From NCBI RefSeq assembly GCF_003173615.1, contig NZ_QGNA01000001.1:1116001-1180000 (forward strand): a stretch of 64,000 bases of DNA, in the 5' to 3' direction. The notes beneath the pieces were generated by a model that was given only the letters and a program-made list of their open reading frames with translations, ran no database searches and was not told where the DNA came from. Below are positions 33,207 through 40,927 of this stretch, piece after piece. The stretch's first letter is position 1. The number at the start of each line of letters is the position of its first letter. Made by a program: the position numbers and the translations under genes. Source of the DNA: Falsiroseomonas bella (GTDB taxonomy: Bacteria > Pseudomonadota > Alphaproteobacteria > Acetobacterales > Acetobacteraceae).

Positions 33207-33641
33207 ATGCCCCTCGCCCCCGGCCGCGCCCCCGTCCTCGCCTCGCTCGCCAAGTCCGAGCCCTTCGGCAGCGTGGAGGAAGCCTGGTTCTGGACCATGG
33301 CCGCGTTGATCGCCCGCCGCGACGGCGCCCGCCTCTCCGCCGGCCGCGGCACCGTGGTGCGCCCCTGCGAGCCCGACGACGTGGTGAAGTGCCTCGACCG
33401 GCTCTACCGCCAGCGCCGGATCGAACTGCACCACGCCCGCGTCATGCGCATCTGGGGCGAGCGCGGCACGGCGCCGAACCCGCGCTTCGCCAGCGAACGC
33501 GGCGACCTGCGCCTGTGGCGGGAAGCGATGGAGCGGCTGGATTTCCCGCTGCGCCAGAAGGGTATCGTGGCGGGGCCCGCGCGCGGCATGGCGCTGGTCG
33601 AGGGCGCCGAGGTCATCCCCTTCCCGGCGGGGCGCGCATGA
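33207..33641 (+). CDS. Phage leader protein 1, function unknown
   Basis: A 144-residue basic protein, first gene behind the LexA-type box. ATG 33207 has an AAGGAAGGA site. It reads PFGSVEEAWFWTMAALIARR near the N-terminus and contains a helical region with DDVVKCLDRLYRQRRIELHHARVM that could be a winged helix or a DNA-interacting segment. I do not recognise the family. It overlaps the next gene (ATGA), and both are cut off from the virion genes by the terminator at 34159. A regulator or antiterminator is one possibility, from position only. Confidence 0.7.
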   Translation: MPLAPGRAPVLASLAKSEPFGSVEEAWFWTMAALIARRDGARLSAGRGTVVRPCEPDDVVKCLDRLYRQRRIELHHARVMRIWGERGTAPNPRFASERGDLRLWREAMERLDFPLRQKGIVAGPARGMALVEGAEVIPFPAGRA

Positions 33642-34078
33642 CGCGGCTGGCGCATCGCCGGCTGTCGCAGCACGGGCCGGGGCAGGCGGTGTGGATCGCC
33701 TTTGGCGGCGAGGCCGACCAGCCCTGGCTGCGGCTGCTGCGGCGCGGCTTCCGGCACTGCTTCGCCGCGATCGCCGACGAGGCCGGCTGGACGGTGCTGG
33801 AGCCGCTCTCCGGCCGGCTGCTGGTGGCGCGGCTGCCCGTGCCGGCGGAATTCGACCTGCCCGGCTTCTATCGGCGCGCCGGGCTGGCGGTGGTCGGACC
33901 CTTCGCGCCGGGCGAAGCGCGCGGCGGCTGGCTGCCGGCGCTGGCGCCGCTGACCTGCGTGGCGCTGTGCCGCGCGGTGCTGGGCGCGCACGCGCCGCGT
34001 GCAGTCACCCCCTATGGGCTGTTCCGGGCGCTGGGCGGCAGCCGGAAGAATCTCGCGAATATAGGAAAAAAGTCTTGA
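33638..34078 (+). CDS. Phage leader protein 2, candidate permuted papain-like (NlpC/P60-like) enzyme
   Basis: A 146-residue protein. A histidine at 40 in FRHCFAAIADEAGWTVLEP is followed by a cysteine at 107 in LTCVALCRAVLG and then VTPYGLFRAL. The order H-then-C with a terminal TPYxLFRAL element resembles circularly permuted papain-fold amidases found in phages, so it could cut peptidoglycan or a protein; this is inference from pattern only. It is translationally coupled to the preceding gene. The C-terminus is lysine/asparagine-rich. Confidence 0.65.
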   Translation: MTRLAHRRLSQHGPGQAVWIAFGGEADQPWLRLLRRGFRHCFAAIADEAGWTVLEPLSGRLLVARLPVPAEFDLPGFYRRAGLAVVGPFAPGEARGGWLPALAPLTCVALCRAVLGAHAPRAVTPYGLFRALGGSRKNLANIGKKS

Positions 34079-34158
34079 CCGGCCGCGTGGCCTGAGCTAT
34101 CCAGGCCTGGCCACGGGGCGAATTGCGTCCCGGGCGACTTCCTCCCGCCTCCCGACTG

Positions 34159-34190
34159 GGCCCGTCCGGCATCGCCGGGCGGGCCTTTTT
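34159..34190 (+). terminator. Rho-independent terminator between leader and virion genes
   Basis: A 12-bp stem, GGCCCGTCCGGC and GCCGGGCGGGCC, with one G-U pair and an ATC loop, followed by five Ts. It is the clearest intrinsic terminator in the window, 80 bases after the leader operon and 53 before the first virion gene. A further 7-bp CGTGGCC/GGCCACG pairing lies upstream near 34087. Confidence 0.85.
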
Positions 34191-34243
34191 CTCGTGGGCG
34201 GGCAGGACCGCGTTCCCGTTTCTCCAGACCGAAGGATCCGCGC

Positions 34244-34492
34244 ATGGGTGGGGTGTTCCGCGCGCCAAGGCCGGTGGTGATCGAGGCCCCGCCGCCCGAG
34301 GCGCAGGCCGAGAGCGTCGCGCAATCCAACGCGCAGAGCGCCGCCGCCGCCGAGGACGCCGCGCGCGAGTCGCGCCAGCGCGCGGCGGAGCGCGCGCGCC
34401 GCGGCATCGCCGGCACCATCGCCACCAGCCCGCGCGGCGTGCTGGCGCCGCTGCCTGCCTTCGCGCAGCGCAAGACGTTGCTCGGGGAGTGA
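34244..34492 (+). CDS. Small Ala/Arg-rich phage protein
   Basis: An 82-residue protein just before the connector gene. The central part (AQAESVAQSNAQSAAAAEDA and following) is predicted helical, and the C-terminus reads SPRGVLAPLPAFAQRKTLLGE. Small proteins in this place occur in many T7-like clusters, but I cannot name a family. ATG 34244 has GAAGGA upstream. It is the first gene after the terminator. Confidence 0.65.
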   Translation: MGGVFRAPRPVVIEAPPPEAQAESVAQSNAQSAAAAEDAARESRQRAAERARRGIAGTIATSPRGVLAPLPAFAQRKTLLGE

Positions 34493-34497
34493 GGGCG

Positions 34498-35922
34498 ATG
34501 GGACCGGAGGAGATCCTGGCGCGCCACGCGCGCGCCGCCGCGCGTCGCCGCCCGCTGGAGGCGACCTGGCAGGATTGCTACGACCACGCGCTGCCCGCGC
34601 CCGGCGCCGCGCCGCTGTTCGACGCGACCGCTGCCGATGCGGCCGAGCAGCTCGCGGCCTCGCTGCTGGCGGAGCTCGCGCCGCCCTGGTCGCGCTGGTT
34701 CGACCTGGCGCCGGTGCGCGACAACGAGGACCCCGCGATCGCGCGCAGCCTCTCCGCGGTGGCTGAGACGCTGCAGGCGCATCTCGACCGCTCGAACTTC
34801 GCGCTCGAGCTGCACCAGGCCTTCCTCGATGTCGTCGTCGCCGGCACGGGGGTGATCAGCATCGAGGAAGCGCCGCCGGGCGAGGGCTCCGCGCTGCGCT
34901 TCCGTGCCGTGCCGCTGCAGGAGGCGGTGCTGGAGGAAGGCGCGGGCGGGCGGCTCGACACCGTGTTCCGCAGCCTGCGCCTGGCCGAGGACGAGATCCG
35001 CGCACGCTGGCCGCAGGCCGACCTGCCGCGGCGCAAGCGCGACGCGGCGGAGGAGCCGCCGAAGCTGCGCGTGGTGGAGGCCGCCTGGCCCGATCCGAAG
35101 GTCGGGCACCGGCTGGCCGTGGTGCTCGACCGCGATGACGGTGCGCCGATGCTGCTGGCGGAAGGGCGCTTCGCGGAAAATCCCTTCGTCGCCTTTCGCT
35201 GGCTGAAGCTGCCGGGCGAGACCTATGGCCGCGGGCCGGTGGCGAAGGCGCTGCCGGACATCCGAACCGCCAACAAGGTGGTGGAGCTGATCCTGAAGAA
35301 CGCCTCCATCGCCGCGACCGGCATCTGGCAGGCCGAGGATGACGGCGTGCTCAACCCGGCGACGATCCGCCTGGTGCCCGGCGCGATCATCCCGAAGGCC
35401 GCGGGCTCCGCCGGCATCACGCCGCTGGCCGCGCCGGGGAATTTCGACGTCTCGCAGATCGTGCTGCAGGATCTGCGCGCGCGCATCCGCGGCGCGCTGC
35501 TGGCCGACCGCATCACCGCCGCCGAGAAGGCGCCGATGACCGCGACGGAGGTACTGGAACGCGCCGCCGCGGCCGCGCGGCTGCTGGGTGCCACCTATGG
35601 ACGGCTGCAGGCGGAGCTGCTGACGCCGCTGGTCGCGCGCTGCCTGGCCGTGCTGCGCCGCCGGGGCGAGGTGCCGCCGGTGCTGCTGGACGGGCGCGAG
35701 ACGCGGCTCGTCTACGCCTCGCCGCTGGCGCGCGTGCAGGCACGCGCGGATGCCGCCGACACGCTGCTGTTCCTGGAGGCTGCGGCGAAGATCGGCGGCG
35801 AGGCCGCGGCGAGCCTGGATGCGGGCGCCGCGGCACGCTGGCTGGCCCGCACGCTGGGCGCGCCACCGGAAATCCTGCGGCCGCAGGGGCGTTCGGCCGA
35901 AACAAGCAACCCTCAGGAGTGA
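34498..35922 (+). CDS. Head-tail connector (portal) protein, T7 gp8-like
   Basis: A 474-residue portal of the bacteriophage head-to-tail connecting protein family; T7 gp8 has 536. It would form the dodecameric DNA gate at one capsid vertex and bind terminase. Typical stretches are WQDCYDHALP near the N-terminus, SNFALELHQAFLDVVVAGTG, VAKALPDIRTANKVVELILK in the middle, and KAPMTATEVLER. ATG 34498 follows GAGTGAGGGCG. It is the first large gene of the virion operon, followed seven bases later by the scaffold. Confidence 0.85.
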   Translation: MGPEEILARHARAAARRRPLEATWQDCYDHALPAPGAAPLFDATAADAAEQLAASLLAELAPPWSRWFDLAPVRDNEDPAIARSLSAVAETLQAHLDRSNFALELHQAFLDVVVAGTGVISIEEAPPGEGSALRFRAVPLQEAVLEEGAGGRLDTVFRSLRLAEDEIRARWPQADLPRRKRDAAEEPPKLRVVEAAWPDPKVGHRLAVVLDRDDGAPMLLAEGRFAENPFVAFRWLKLPGETYGRGPVAKALPDIRTANKVVELILKNASIAATGIWQAEDDGVLNPATIRLVPGAIIPKAAGSAGITPLAAPGNFDVSQIVLQDLRARIRGALLADRITAAEKAPMTATEVLERAAAAARLLGATYGRLQAELLTPLVARCLAVLRRRGEVPPVLLDGRETRLVYASPLARVQARADAADTLLFLEAAAKIGGEAAASLDAGAAARWLARTLGAPPEILRPQGRSAETSNPQE

Positions 35923-35929
35923 GCCCGGC

Positions 35930-36664
35930 ATGACCGAGGATCTTTTGGACGTGAGCGCCATCCAGCAGAACCTGCCTGCGCAGGAGATCGATGTGCCGGA
36001 AAAATTCCGGGATCCTGCGACCGGCGCGCTGCGGGTGGAGGCGCTGCTGAAATCCTACCTGGAGCTGGAACGCGCGATGTCCCGCCGCATGGCACCGCCC
36101 GCCGAGGATGCGGCCGAGGAGGATCGCCTGCGCTGGCGCCGCGCCATCGGCGTGCCCGAGGCGCCGGAGGGCTACGCGATCGAGCCGAAGCACGAGCTCT
36201 GCGGCCCGGACGAGGAGGTGAACCGCCGCCTGCACGAGGCCGGCTTCACCTGCCGCCAGGCGCAGCTGGTCTACGACCTCGCCGCCGAGCGCCTGCTGCC
36301 GCTGATCGCCGAGGCCGCCGCCGAGTTCGAGGCCGGCAAGCAGCGCGAGAAGCTCAACGCGGAGTTCGGCGGCGAGGACCGCTATCGCCGCCTGGCGCCG
36401 CAGATCGCCGCCTGGGGCCGCGCGAACCTCTCGGAGCCGGTCTTCGCCGCGCTGGCGACCACGGCGGAGGGCGTGCTGGCGATGTATCGCATGATGGGCG
36501 CGAAGGAACCGCCGCTGTCGCGCGACGCGACCGCCGAGACCGCGCCGGACGAGGCCGAGCTGCGCAAGATGATGCGCGACCCGCGCTACTGGCGCACGCG
36601 CGAGCCGGATTTCGTGCAGCGCGTGACGGAGGGCTTCCGCCGCCTGGTCCGCGACAAGGGCTGA
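35930..36664 (+). CDS. Phage scaffolding/capsid assembly protein candidate
   Basis: A 244-residue acidic, mostly helical protein between connector and capsid, the place of T7 gp9. Sequence similarity to gp9 is not obvious to me; the call rests on position, size, charge and coiled-coil tendency (long helices such as AAEFEAGKQREKLNAEFG). The early segment PEKFRDPATGALRVEALLKS resembles phage assembly proteins of other podovirus modules. It ends before the 337-bp non-coding stretch carrying a hairpin repeat. Confidence 0.72.
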   Translation: MTEDLLDVSAIQQNLPAQEIDVPEKFRDPATGALRVEALLKSYLELERAMSRRMAPPAEDAAEEDRLRWRRAIGVPEAPEGYAIEPKHELCGPDEEVNRRLHEAGFTCRQAQLVYDLAAERLLPLIAEAAAEFEAGKQREKLNAEFGGEDRYRRLAPQIAAWGRANLSEPVFAALATTAEGVLAMYRMMGAKEPPLSRDATAETAPDEAELRKMMRDPRYWRTREPDFVQRVTEGFRRLVRDKG

Positions 36665-37001
36665 CGCCTTCGGCGCCTTCCCTTCGCCTCCCTCCCCCGC
36701 TGTGCGGGGGAGGGTCGGGGTGGGGGCGCGCACGTCCTTGGACGTCCCGAGTTTCCCCTCGGCGCCTCCCGCGCTTGCCGCGGTCGAGGCGCCGTTCCCG
36801 CCGCGCGCGCTTCCCCTTCGCGCGCGGCGGTCGCGGGGCGGATGACGCCGGCGCTTCCGCGCCGCCATCCGCCCCGCTCGACTTTGCCCGCAGACAAACC
36901 CGCCCCCGGGCCTGCGGGCCGCGTGCGGCCCTGCCTGCCCATCCGGTCAACAGGCGAGGCCGCGCATCCCGCAACCCCATCGAGAAGGCAGAACGCGCGC
37001 C
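36665..37001. other. 337-bp non-coding stretch before the capsid gene
   Basis: No plausible gene: all frames give Arg/Pro/Gly-rich shadows. It holds a hairpin repeat at 36690-36727 and several CG-rich inverted repeats, for example GCGGATGACG...CCGCCATCCGC around 36837-36873. The gap is unusual inside a compact phage operon and may control capsid expression by structure or a local promoter. Confidence 0.6.
36690..36727 (+). repeat. GC-rich hairpin repeat, copy A
   Basis: CCCTCCCCCGC, loop TGT, GCGGGGGAGGG, then TCGGGGTGGGGGC. The same unit recurs at 37868 with one or two changes. Confidence 0.75.
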
Positions 37002-37835
37002 ATGAGCACGCAGATCGACGCCGTCTTCACCAAGCAGTTCCAGGCCGAGGTGCACGAGGCCTATCAGCGCCAGGGCTCCAAGCTGCGCAAGACGGTGCGC
37101 AGCAAGACGGGCGTGAACGGCACCTCCACCTTCTTCCCCAAGGTCGGCAAGGGCGTGGCCGCCGCCAAGACGCGCCACGGCGCCGTGCCGGTGATGAACC
37201 TGGAGCACGCGCAGGTCGAGTGCATCCTGCAGGACTACTATGCCGGCGACTGGGTGGACCGGCTGGACGAGCTGAAGACCAACCTCGACGAGCGCGAGGT
37301 GATCGCCAATGCCGGGGCCTATGCGCTCGGCCGCAAGACGGACGAGCTGGTCATCGCCGCATTCGACACCGGCACGCGCGAGGCGGTCGGCACCGCGCCC
37401 GGCACCACGGACACCGACGGCCTGACCAAGGCGAAGGTGCTGATGGCCTTCGAGATGCTCGGCGCGTCCGACGTGCCGGATGACGGCAACCGCTATGCCG
37501 TGGTCGGCTGGAAGCAGTGGTCCGAGCTGCTCGAGATCGAGGAGTTCGCCTCCGCCGACTATGTCGGCGCCGAGGAGCTGCCTTGGCGCGGCACGCAGGC
37601 GAAGCGCTGGCTCGGCGCGATGTGGATGCCGCATTCCGGCCTGACCAAGGTGGGCGCGCTGCGCTACTGCTACTTCTACCACCGCACCGCGGTGGGCCAC
37701 GCCGCCGCGGCCGAGGTGCAGACGGACGTCACCTGGCACGGTGACCGTGCGGCGCATTTCATCGCCAACATGATGAGCCAGGGCGCGGTGCTGGTGGACG
37801 ACACCGGCGTCATCCGGATGCGCGCCTTCGAGTAG
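37002..37835 (+). CDS. Phage major capsid protein
   Basis: A 277-residue capsid protein of the type found in podovirus-like modules of proteobacteria (Phage_capsid_2-like). Features: N-terminal TKQFQAEVHEAYQRQGSKLR, a long DRLDELKTNLDEREVIANAG helix region, RYAVVGWKQWSELLEIEEFA, and the LVDDTGVIRMRAFE end. It is shorter than T7 gp10A (345 residues). A strong ribosome site is not evident; AGAAGG precedes ATG 37002 at some distance. Hairpin repeats lie on both sides of the gene. Confidence 0.85.
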   Translation: MSTQIDAVFTKQFQAEVHEAYQRQGSKLRKTVRSKTGVNGTSTFFPKVGKGVAAAKTRHGAVPVMNLEHAQVECILQDYYAGDWVDRLDELKTNLDEREVIANAGAYALGRKTDELVIAAFDTGTREAVGTAPGTTDTDGLTKAKVLMAFEMLGASDVPDDGNRYAVVGWKQWSELLEIEEFASADYVGAEELPWRGTQAKRWLGAMWMPHSGLTKVGALRYCYFYHRTAVGHAAAAEVQTDVTWHGDRAAHFIANMMSQGAVLVDDTGVIRMRAFE

Positions 37836-37867
37836 TCGCGCGTCATCTCACTCCCCCACTCCATTCT

Positions 37868-37904
37868 CCCTCCCCCGCGCGCGGGGGAGGGTCGGGGCGG
37901 GGGC
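37868..37904 (+). repeat. GC-rich hairpin repeat, copy B
   Basis: CCCTCCCCCGC, loop GC, GCGGGGGAGGG, then TCGGGGCGGGGGC, between capsid and tail tube A. Same element as at 36690. Confidence 0.75.
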
Positions 37905-37942
37905 CATGCGCCGCCTCCTCCAGCCAGCGGAAACGAACGAAG

Positions 37943-38512
37943 ATGTCACTCACCGCCCTCGCGCTCTGCTCGCGCGCGTTGCTGCGCCTGGGCGCGCAGC
38001 CGATCGCCTCGCTCACCGAGGGCACCGCGGAAGCGGAGGTCGCGGCCAATCTCTATCCCGGCATCCGCGACGCGCTGGTCTCGGCGCATCCCTGGTCCTT
38101 CGCCACCGGGCAGGCCGCGCTGCCGCGCCTGGCCGCCGTGCCGCATGCGGATTTCGCGTACGCCTTCCAGCTGCCCAGCGGCTTCCTGCGCGCGCTCTCC
38201 GCGGGGCAGGCCGGGCGTGGACGCGGCATCCCCTACGGGATCAACGAAGGAAAGCTGCACGCGGACGCGGATGCGGTGACGCTCACCTACATCTTCCGCC
38301 CGGACGAGAGCGCCTTCCCGCCCTTCTTCGCCGCCGCGCTGGTTGCGCGGCTGGCGGCCGAATTCTGCCTGCCGCTGACCGAGAGCGCCTCGCGCTCCGA
38401 GGTGCTGTTCCGCCTGGCGGAGCAGGAGCTGCGGCAGGCACGTCTGGTGGACAGCCAGCAGGACACGCCCCGCGCGATCGAGGGCTTCCCGCTGGTCGAT
38501 GTGCGGGGCTGA
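37943..38512 (+). CDS. Tail tubular protein A, T7 gp11-like
   Basis: A 189-residue adaptor protein (T7 gp11 has 196) that joins the connector to the tail nozzle. The segments ALCSRALLRLGAQPIASL and YPGIRDALVSAHPWSFAT near the N-terminus and AEFCLPLTESASRSEVLFRL near the C-terminus are typical of the family. Start ATG 37943. It precedes tail tube B by a few bases. Confidence 0.85.
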   Translation: MSLTALALCSRALLRLGAQPIASLTEGTAEAEVAANLYPGIRDALVSAHPWSFATGQAALPRLAAVPHADFAYAFQLPSGFLRALSAGQAGRGRGIPYGINEGKLHADADAVTLTYIFRPDESAFPPFFAAALVARLAAEFCLPLTESASRSEVLFRLAEQELRQARLVDSQQDTPRAIEGFPLVDVRG

Positions 38513-38517
38513 GCGCG

Positions 38518-40398
38518 ATGCCCGCCGCCACCCGCCGCACCAAGGCCAGCTTCACCGCCGGCGAGCTCGCGCCCGAGCTCTATGGCCGCGGCGACCTGCG
38601 CGCCTTCGAGAATGGCGCGCGGCGCCTGCGCAACGTGGTGATCCAGCCGACCGGCGGCGTCGCGCGCCGCCCTGGCCTGCGCCACATCGCCACGCTGCCC
38701 GGCGCGGCGCGGCTGATCCCCTTCGAGTTCAACACCGAGCAGACCTACCTGGTCGTGCTGACCGCGGGCCGCATGCAGGTGTTCCGCGAGGATGCGGAAG
38801 TGGCCTCCCTCGCCGCCCCGTGGACGGCGGCGATGCTGCCGCAGCTCGCCTTCACGCAGAATGCCGACACGCTGCTGCTGTTCCATCCGGAGATGGCGCC
38901 GAAGCGCATCACCCGCACCAGCCATGTGGACTGGACGCTGGCCGACTTCGCCTTCACGCGCGAGCCCTTCCATCTGTTCGCACCCGGCGTCGCGATCCAG
39001 CCGAGCGGCACGGCCGGCACGATCACGCTGAACAGCACCGGCCCGGTGTTCCGCGTGGAGCATGTCGGTGCGCGCTGGCGCATCGCGGGTGGGCTGGTGC
39101 GCATCGTCGCGGTGGCCGGCACGGGGCAGGCGACGGCGGTGGTGGAGCAGCAGCTCGCGGACACCAACCTCACCGAGGACCACACGGAATCGGCCTTCAG
39201 CAATGCCCGTGGCTGGCCGGTCTCCGGATGCTTCCACCAGGCGCGGCTCGTGCTCGGCGGCGCGCGCGACCTGCCGAACCGGCTGTGGTTGTCGCGCACC
39301 GGCGATCTCGGCGATTTCGATCCGGGGACGGGCCTCGACGACGAGGGCATCGAGTTCGCCCTGCTGTCGGACCAGGTGAACGCCATCCGCGGCGTCTTCT
39401 CCGGCCGGCATCTGCAGGTCTTCACCTCCGGCGCGGAATGGATGGTGACGGGCGATCCGCTGACGCCGGCCTCGATCCAGCTGAGCCGGCAGACGCGCAT
39501 CGGCAGCCCGGTGGACCGCATGGTGCCGCCGGTGGATGTGGACGGCTCCACGGTCTTCGTCGCGCGGTCGGGCCGCGCGGTGCACGAATTCGCCTATACG
39601 GATGTGGGCGACGCCTACCAGGCGAACGATTTGGCGCTGGTCGCGCGGCACATCGTGCAGGCGCCCGTCTCCATGGCCTATGACCAGGCGGAGCGGTTGC
39701 TGCACCTGGTCATGGCGGATGGTGCGATCGGCACGCTCACGCTCTATCGCGCCGAGCAGGTGATCGCCTGGACGCGGCAGGAGACGCAGGGTGCGTTCCG
39801 TGCCGTGGGCGAGATCGACGGGCGCGTCTTCGCGGTGGTTGAGCGCGACGGCACGCATCGGCTGGAGCGCTTCGACGCGACGCTCGGCCTCGATGCCGCG
39901 CTGTCCGGCACCGCCGCCGCGCCGCAGGATTCCTGGGCGGGGCTCGATCACCTCGAGGGGCGCGAGGTCGCCGTGCTGGCCGATGGCGCGCCGCGCGGCA
40001 GCGCCGTCGTCGCCGAGGGGCGCGTGCTGCTCGATCCGCCGGCGACGAGCGTCGGCGCGGGCCTGGTCTACGCGCATGTGATCGAGCCGCTGCCACCGCA
40101 GCTTTCGATCGGCGCAGGCGCGGGGGCCGCGCCGCTGCGGCTGGTCTCCGCCACATTTCGCCTGCTGGCGACGCCGGCGCTGTCCGTGGATCTCGGCCGC
40201 GGGCTGCAGCCGGTGCCCTTCCGTCGCCTGGACACCGCGGTGCTGGACGCGCCGCCCGTGCCCTTCACCGGCGACGTGACGCTGCGCGCCCTGGGCTGGC
40301 GGCGCGACGCGCTGGCGCCGCTCTGGCGCGTGGAGGGCGACACGCCGCTGCCGCTCACGCTGCTGTCCGTCACCACCGACACGAGGATGAATGATTGA
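38518..40398 (+). CDS. Tail tubular protein B (nozzle), T7 gp12-like
   Basis: A 626-residue nozzle protein (T7 gp12 has 794). The N-terminus SFTAGELAPELYGRGDL and RNVVIQPTGGVARRPGLRHIA is diagnostic for tube B-like proteins, and HLQVFTSGAEWMVTGDPLTP follows in the middle. It would form the six-fold tail tip. ATG 38518 is six bases after tube A; the stop overlaps the next start (TGATG). Confidence 0.88.
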   Translation: MPAATRRTKASFTAGELAPELYGRGDLRAFENGARRLRNVVIQPTGGVARRPGLRHIATLPGAARLIPFEFNTEQTYLVVLTAGRMQVFREDAEVASLAAPWTAAMLPQLAFTQNADTLLLFHPEMAPKRITRTSHVDWTLADFAFTREPFHLFAPGVAIQPSGTAGTITLNSTGPVFRVEHVGARWRIAGGLVRIVAVAGTGQATAVVEQQLADTNLTEDHTESAFSNARGWPVSGCFHQARLVLGGARDLPNRLWLSRTGDLGDFDPGTGLDDEGIEFALLSDQVNAIRGVFSGRHLQVFTSGAEWMVTGDPLTPASIQLSRQTRIGSPVDRMVPPVDVDGSTVFVARSGRAVHEFAYTDVGDAYQANDLALVARHIVQAPVSMAYDQAERLLHLVMADGAIGTLTLYRAEQVIAWTRQETQGAFRAVGEIDGRVFAVVERDGTHRLERFDATLGLDAALSGTAAAPQDSWAGLDHLEGREVAVLADGAPRGSAVVAEGRVLLDPPATSVGAGLVYAHVIEPLPPQLSIGAGAGAAPLRLVSATFRLLATPALSVDLGRGLQPVPFRRLDTAVLDAPPVPFTGDVTLRALGWRRDALAPLWRVEGDTPLPLTLLSVTTDTRMND

Positions 40399-40838
40399 TG
40401 GCGCAGATCGCCCCCATCGCGACGCTGCTGGGTGCCGGCGCGTCGCTCTATGCGACGACGCGGCAGGCGCAGGTGCAATCCGCGCAGTCGCGCGAGCAGG
40501 CCGATGCGGCCCGTGCGCAGAACGAGGCACGCAACCAGCAGGTGGCGGCGCAGCAGGCCGCGGAACAGCGCGCCCGCGACGCGCGGCTGGCCGGCACCGT
40601 GGCTGCGACGCGCGCGCGGCTGGCCGCCGGTGGCGTGCAGCCGGATGACGGCTCGGCCGCTGCGCTCACCGCCGGCTTCCAGCGCGATGCCGCGGCGGCG
40701 CAGGCGGATTCGGACGCGGTCTTTGCCGCGCGCCTCTCCGCCGGGCGGCGCAGCCTGCTGAACGACGACGGCTCGCTGACGCCCTGGCTGCGCGCGGGTG
40801 CCACTTTCGGCAACACGCTGCGGAGCTTGTTGGATTAG
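40398..40838 (+). CDS. Candidate internal virion protein, gp14 position
   Basis: A 146-residue Ala/Gln-rich protein. An N-terminal hydrophobic stretch (IAPIATLLGAGASLYATT) is followed by a long helical region rich in A, Q and R, and a GGVQPDDGSAAALTAGFQRD segment. T7 encodes three internal proteins (gp14, gp15, gp16) here; only this short one exists, and a match to gp14 (196 residues) is by position and composition. ATG 40398 overlaps the tube B stop (TGATG); TTG 40395 is an alternative. An AGGA lies ten bases upstream. Confidence 0.65.
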   Translation: MAQIAPIATLLGAGASLYATTRQAQVQSAQSREQADAARAQNEARNQQVAAQQAAEQRARDARLAGTVAATRARLAAGGVQPDDGSAAALTAGFQRDAAAAQADSDAVFAARLSAGRRSLLNDDGSLTPWLRAGATFGNTLRSLLD

Positions 40839-40892
40839 CGCCGCGCAGGCAGCCGCCACACCAGCCCTGCCTGCCCGGCGCTAGCGCGGCGC
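40838..40892 (+). terminator. Large imperfect hairpin before the tail fibre gene
   Basis: GCGCCGCGC (40838-40846) pairs with GCGCGGCGC (40884-40892), and AGGCAG inside pairs with CTGCCT. It begins at the stop codon of the upstream gene and lacks a T tract. It may set relative expression of the tail fibre gene. Confidence 0.35.
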
Positions 40893-40927
40893 CCCCCTTC
40901 ACCCCCTGATTCAGGAGTTCATGCTCC

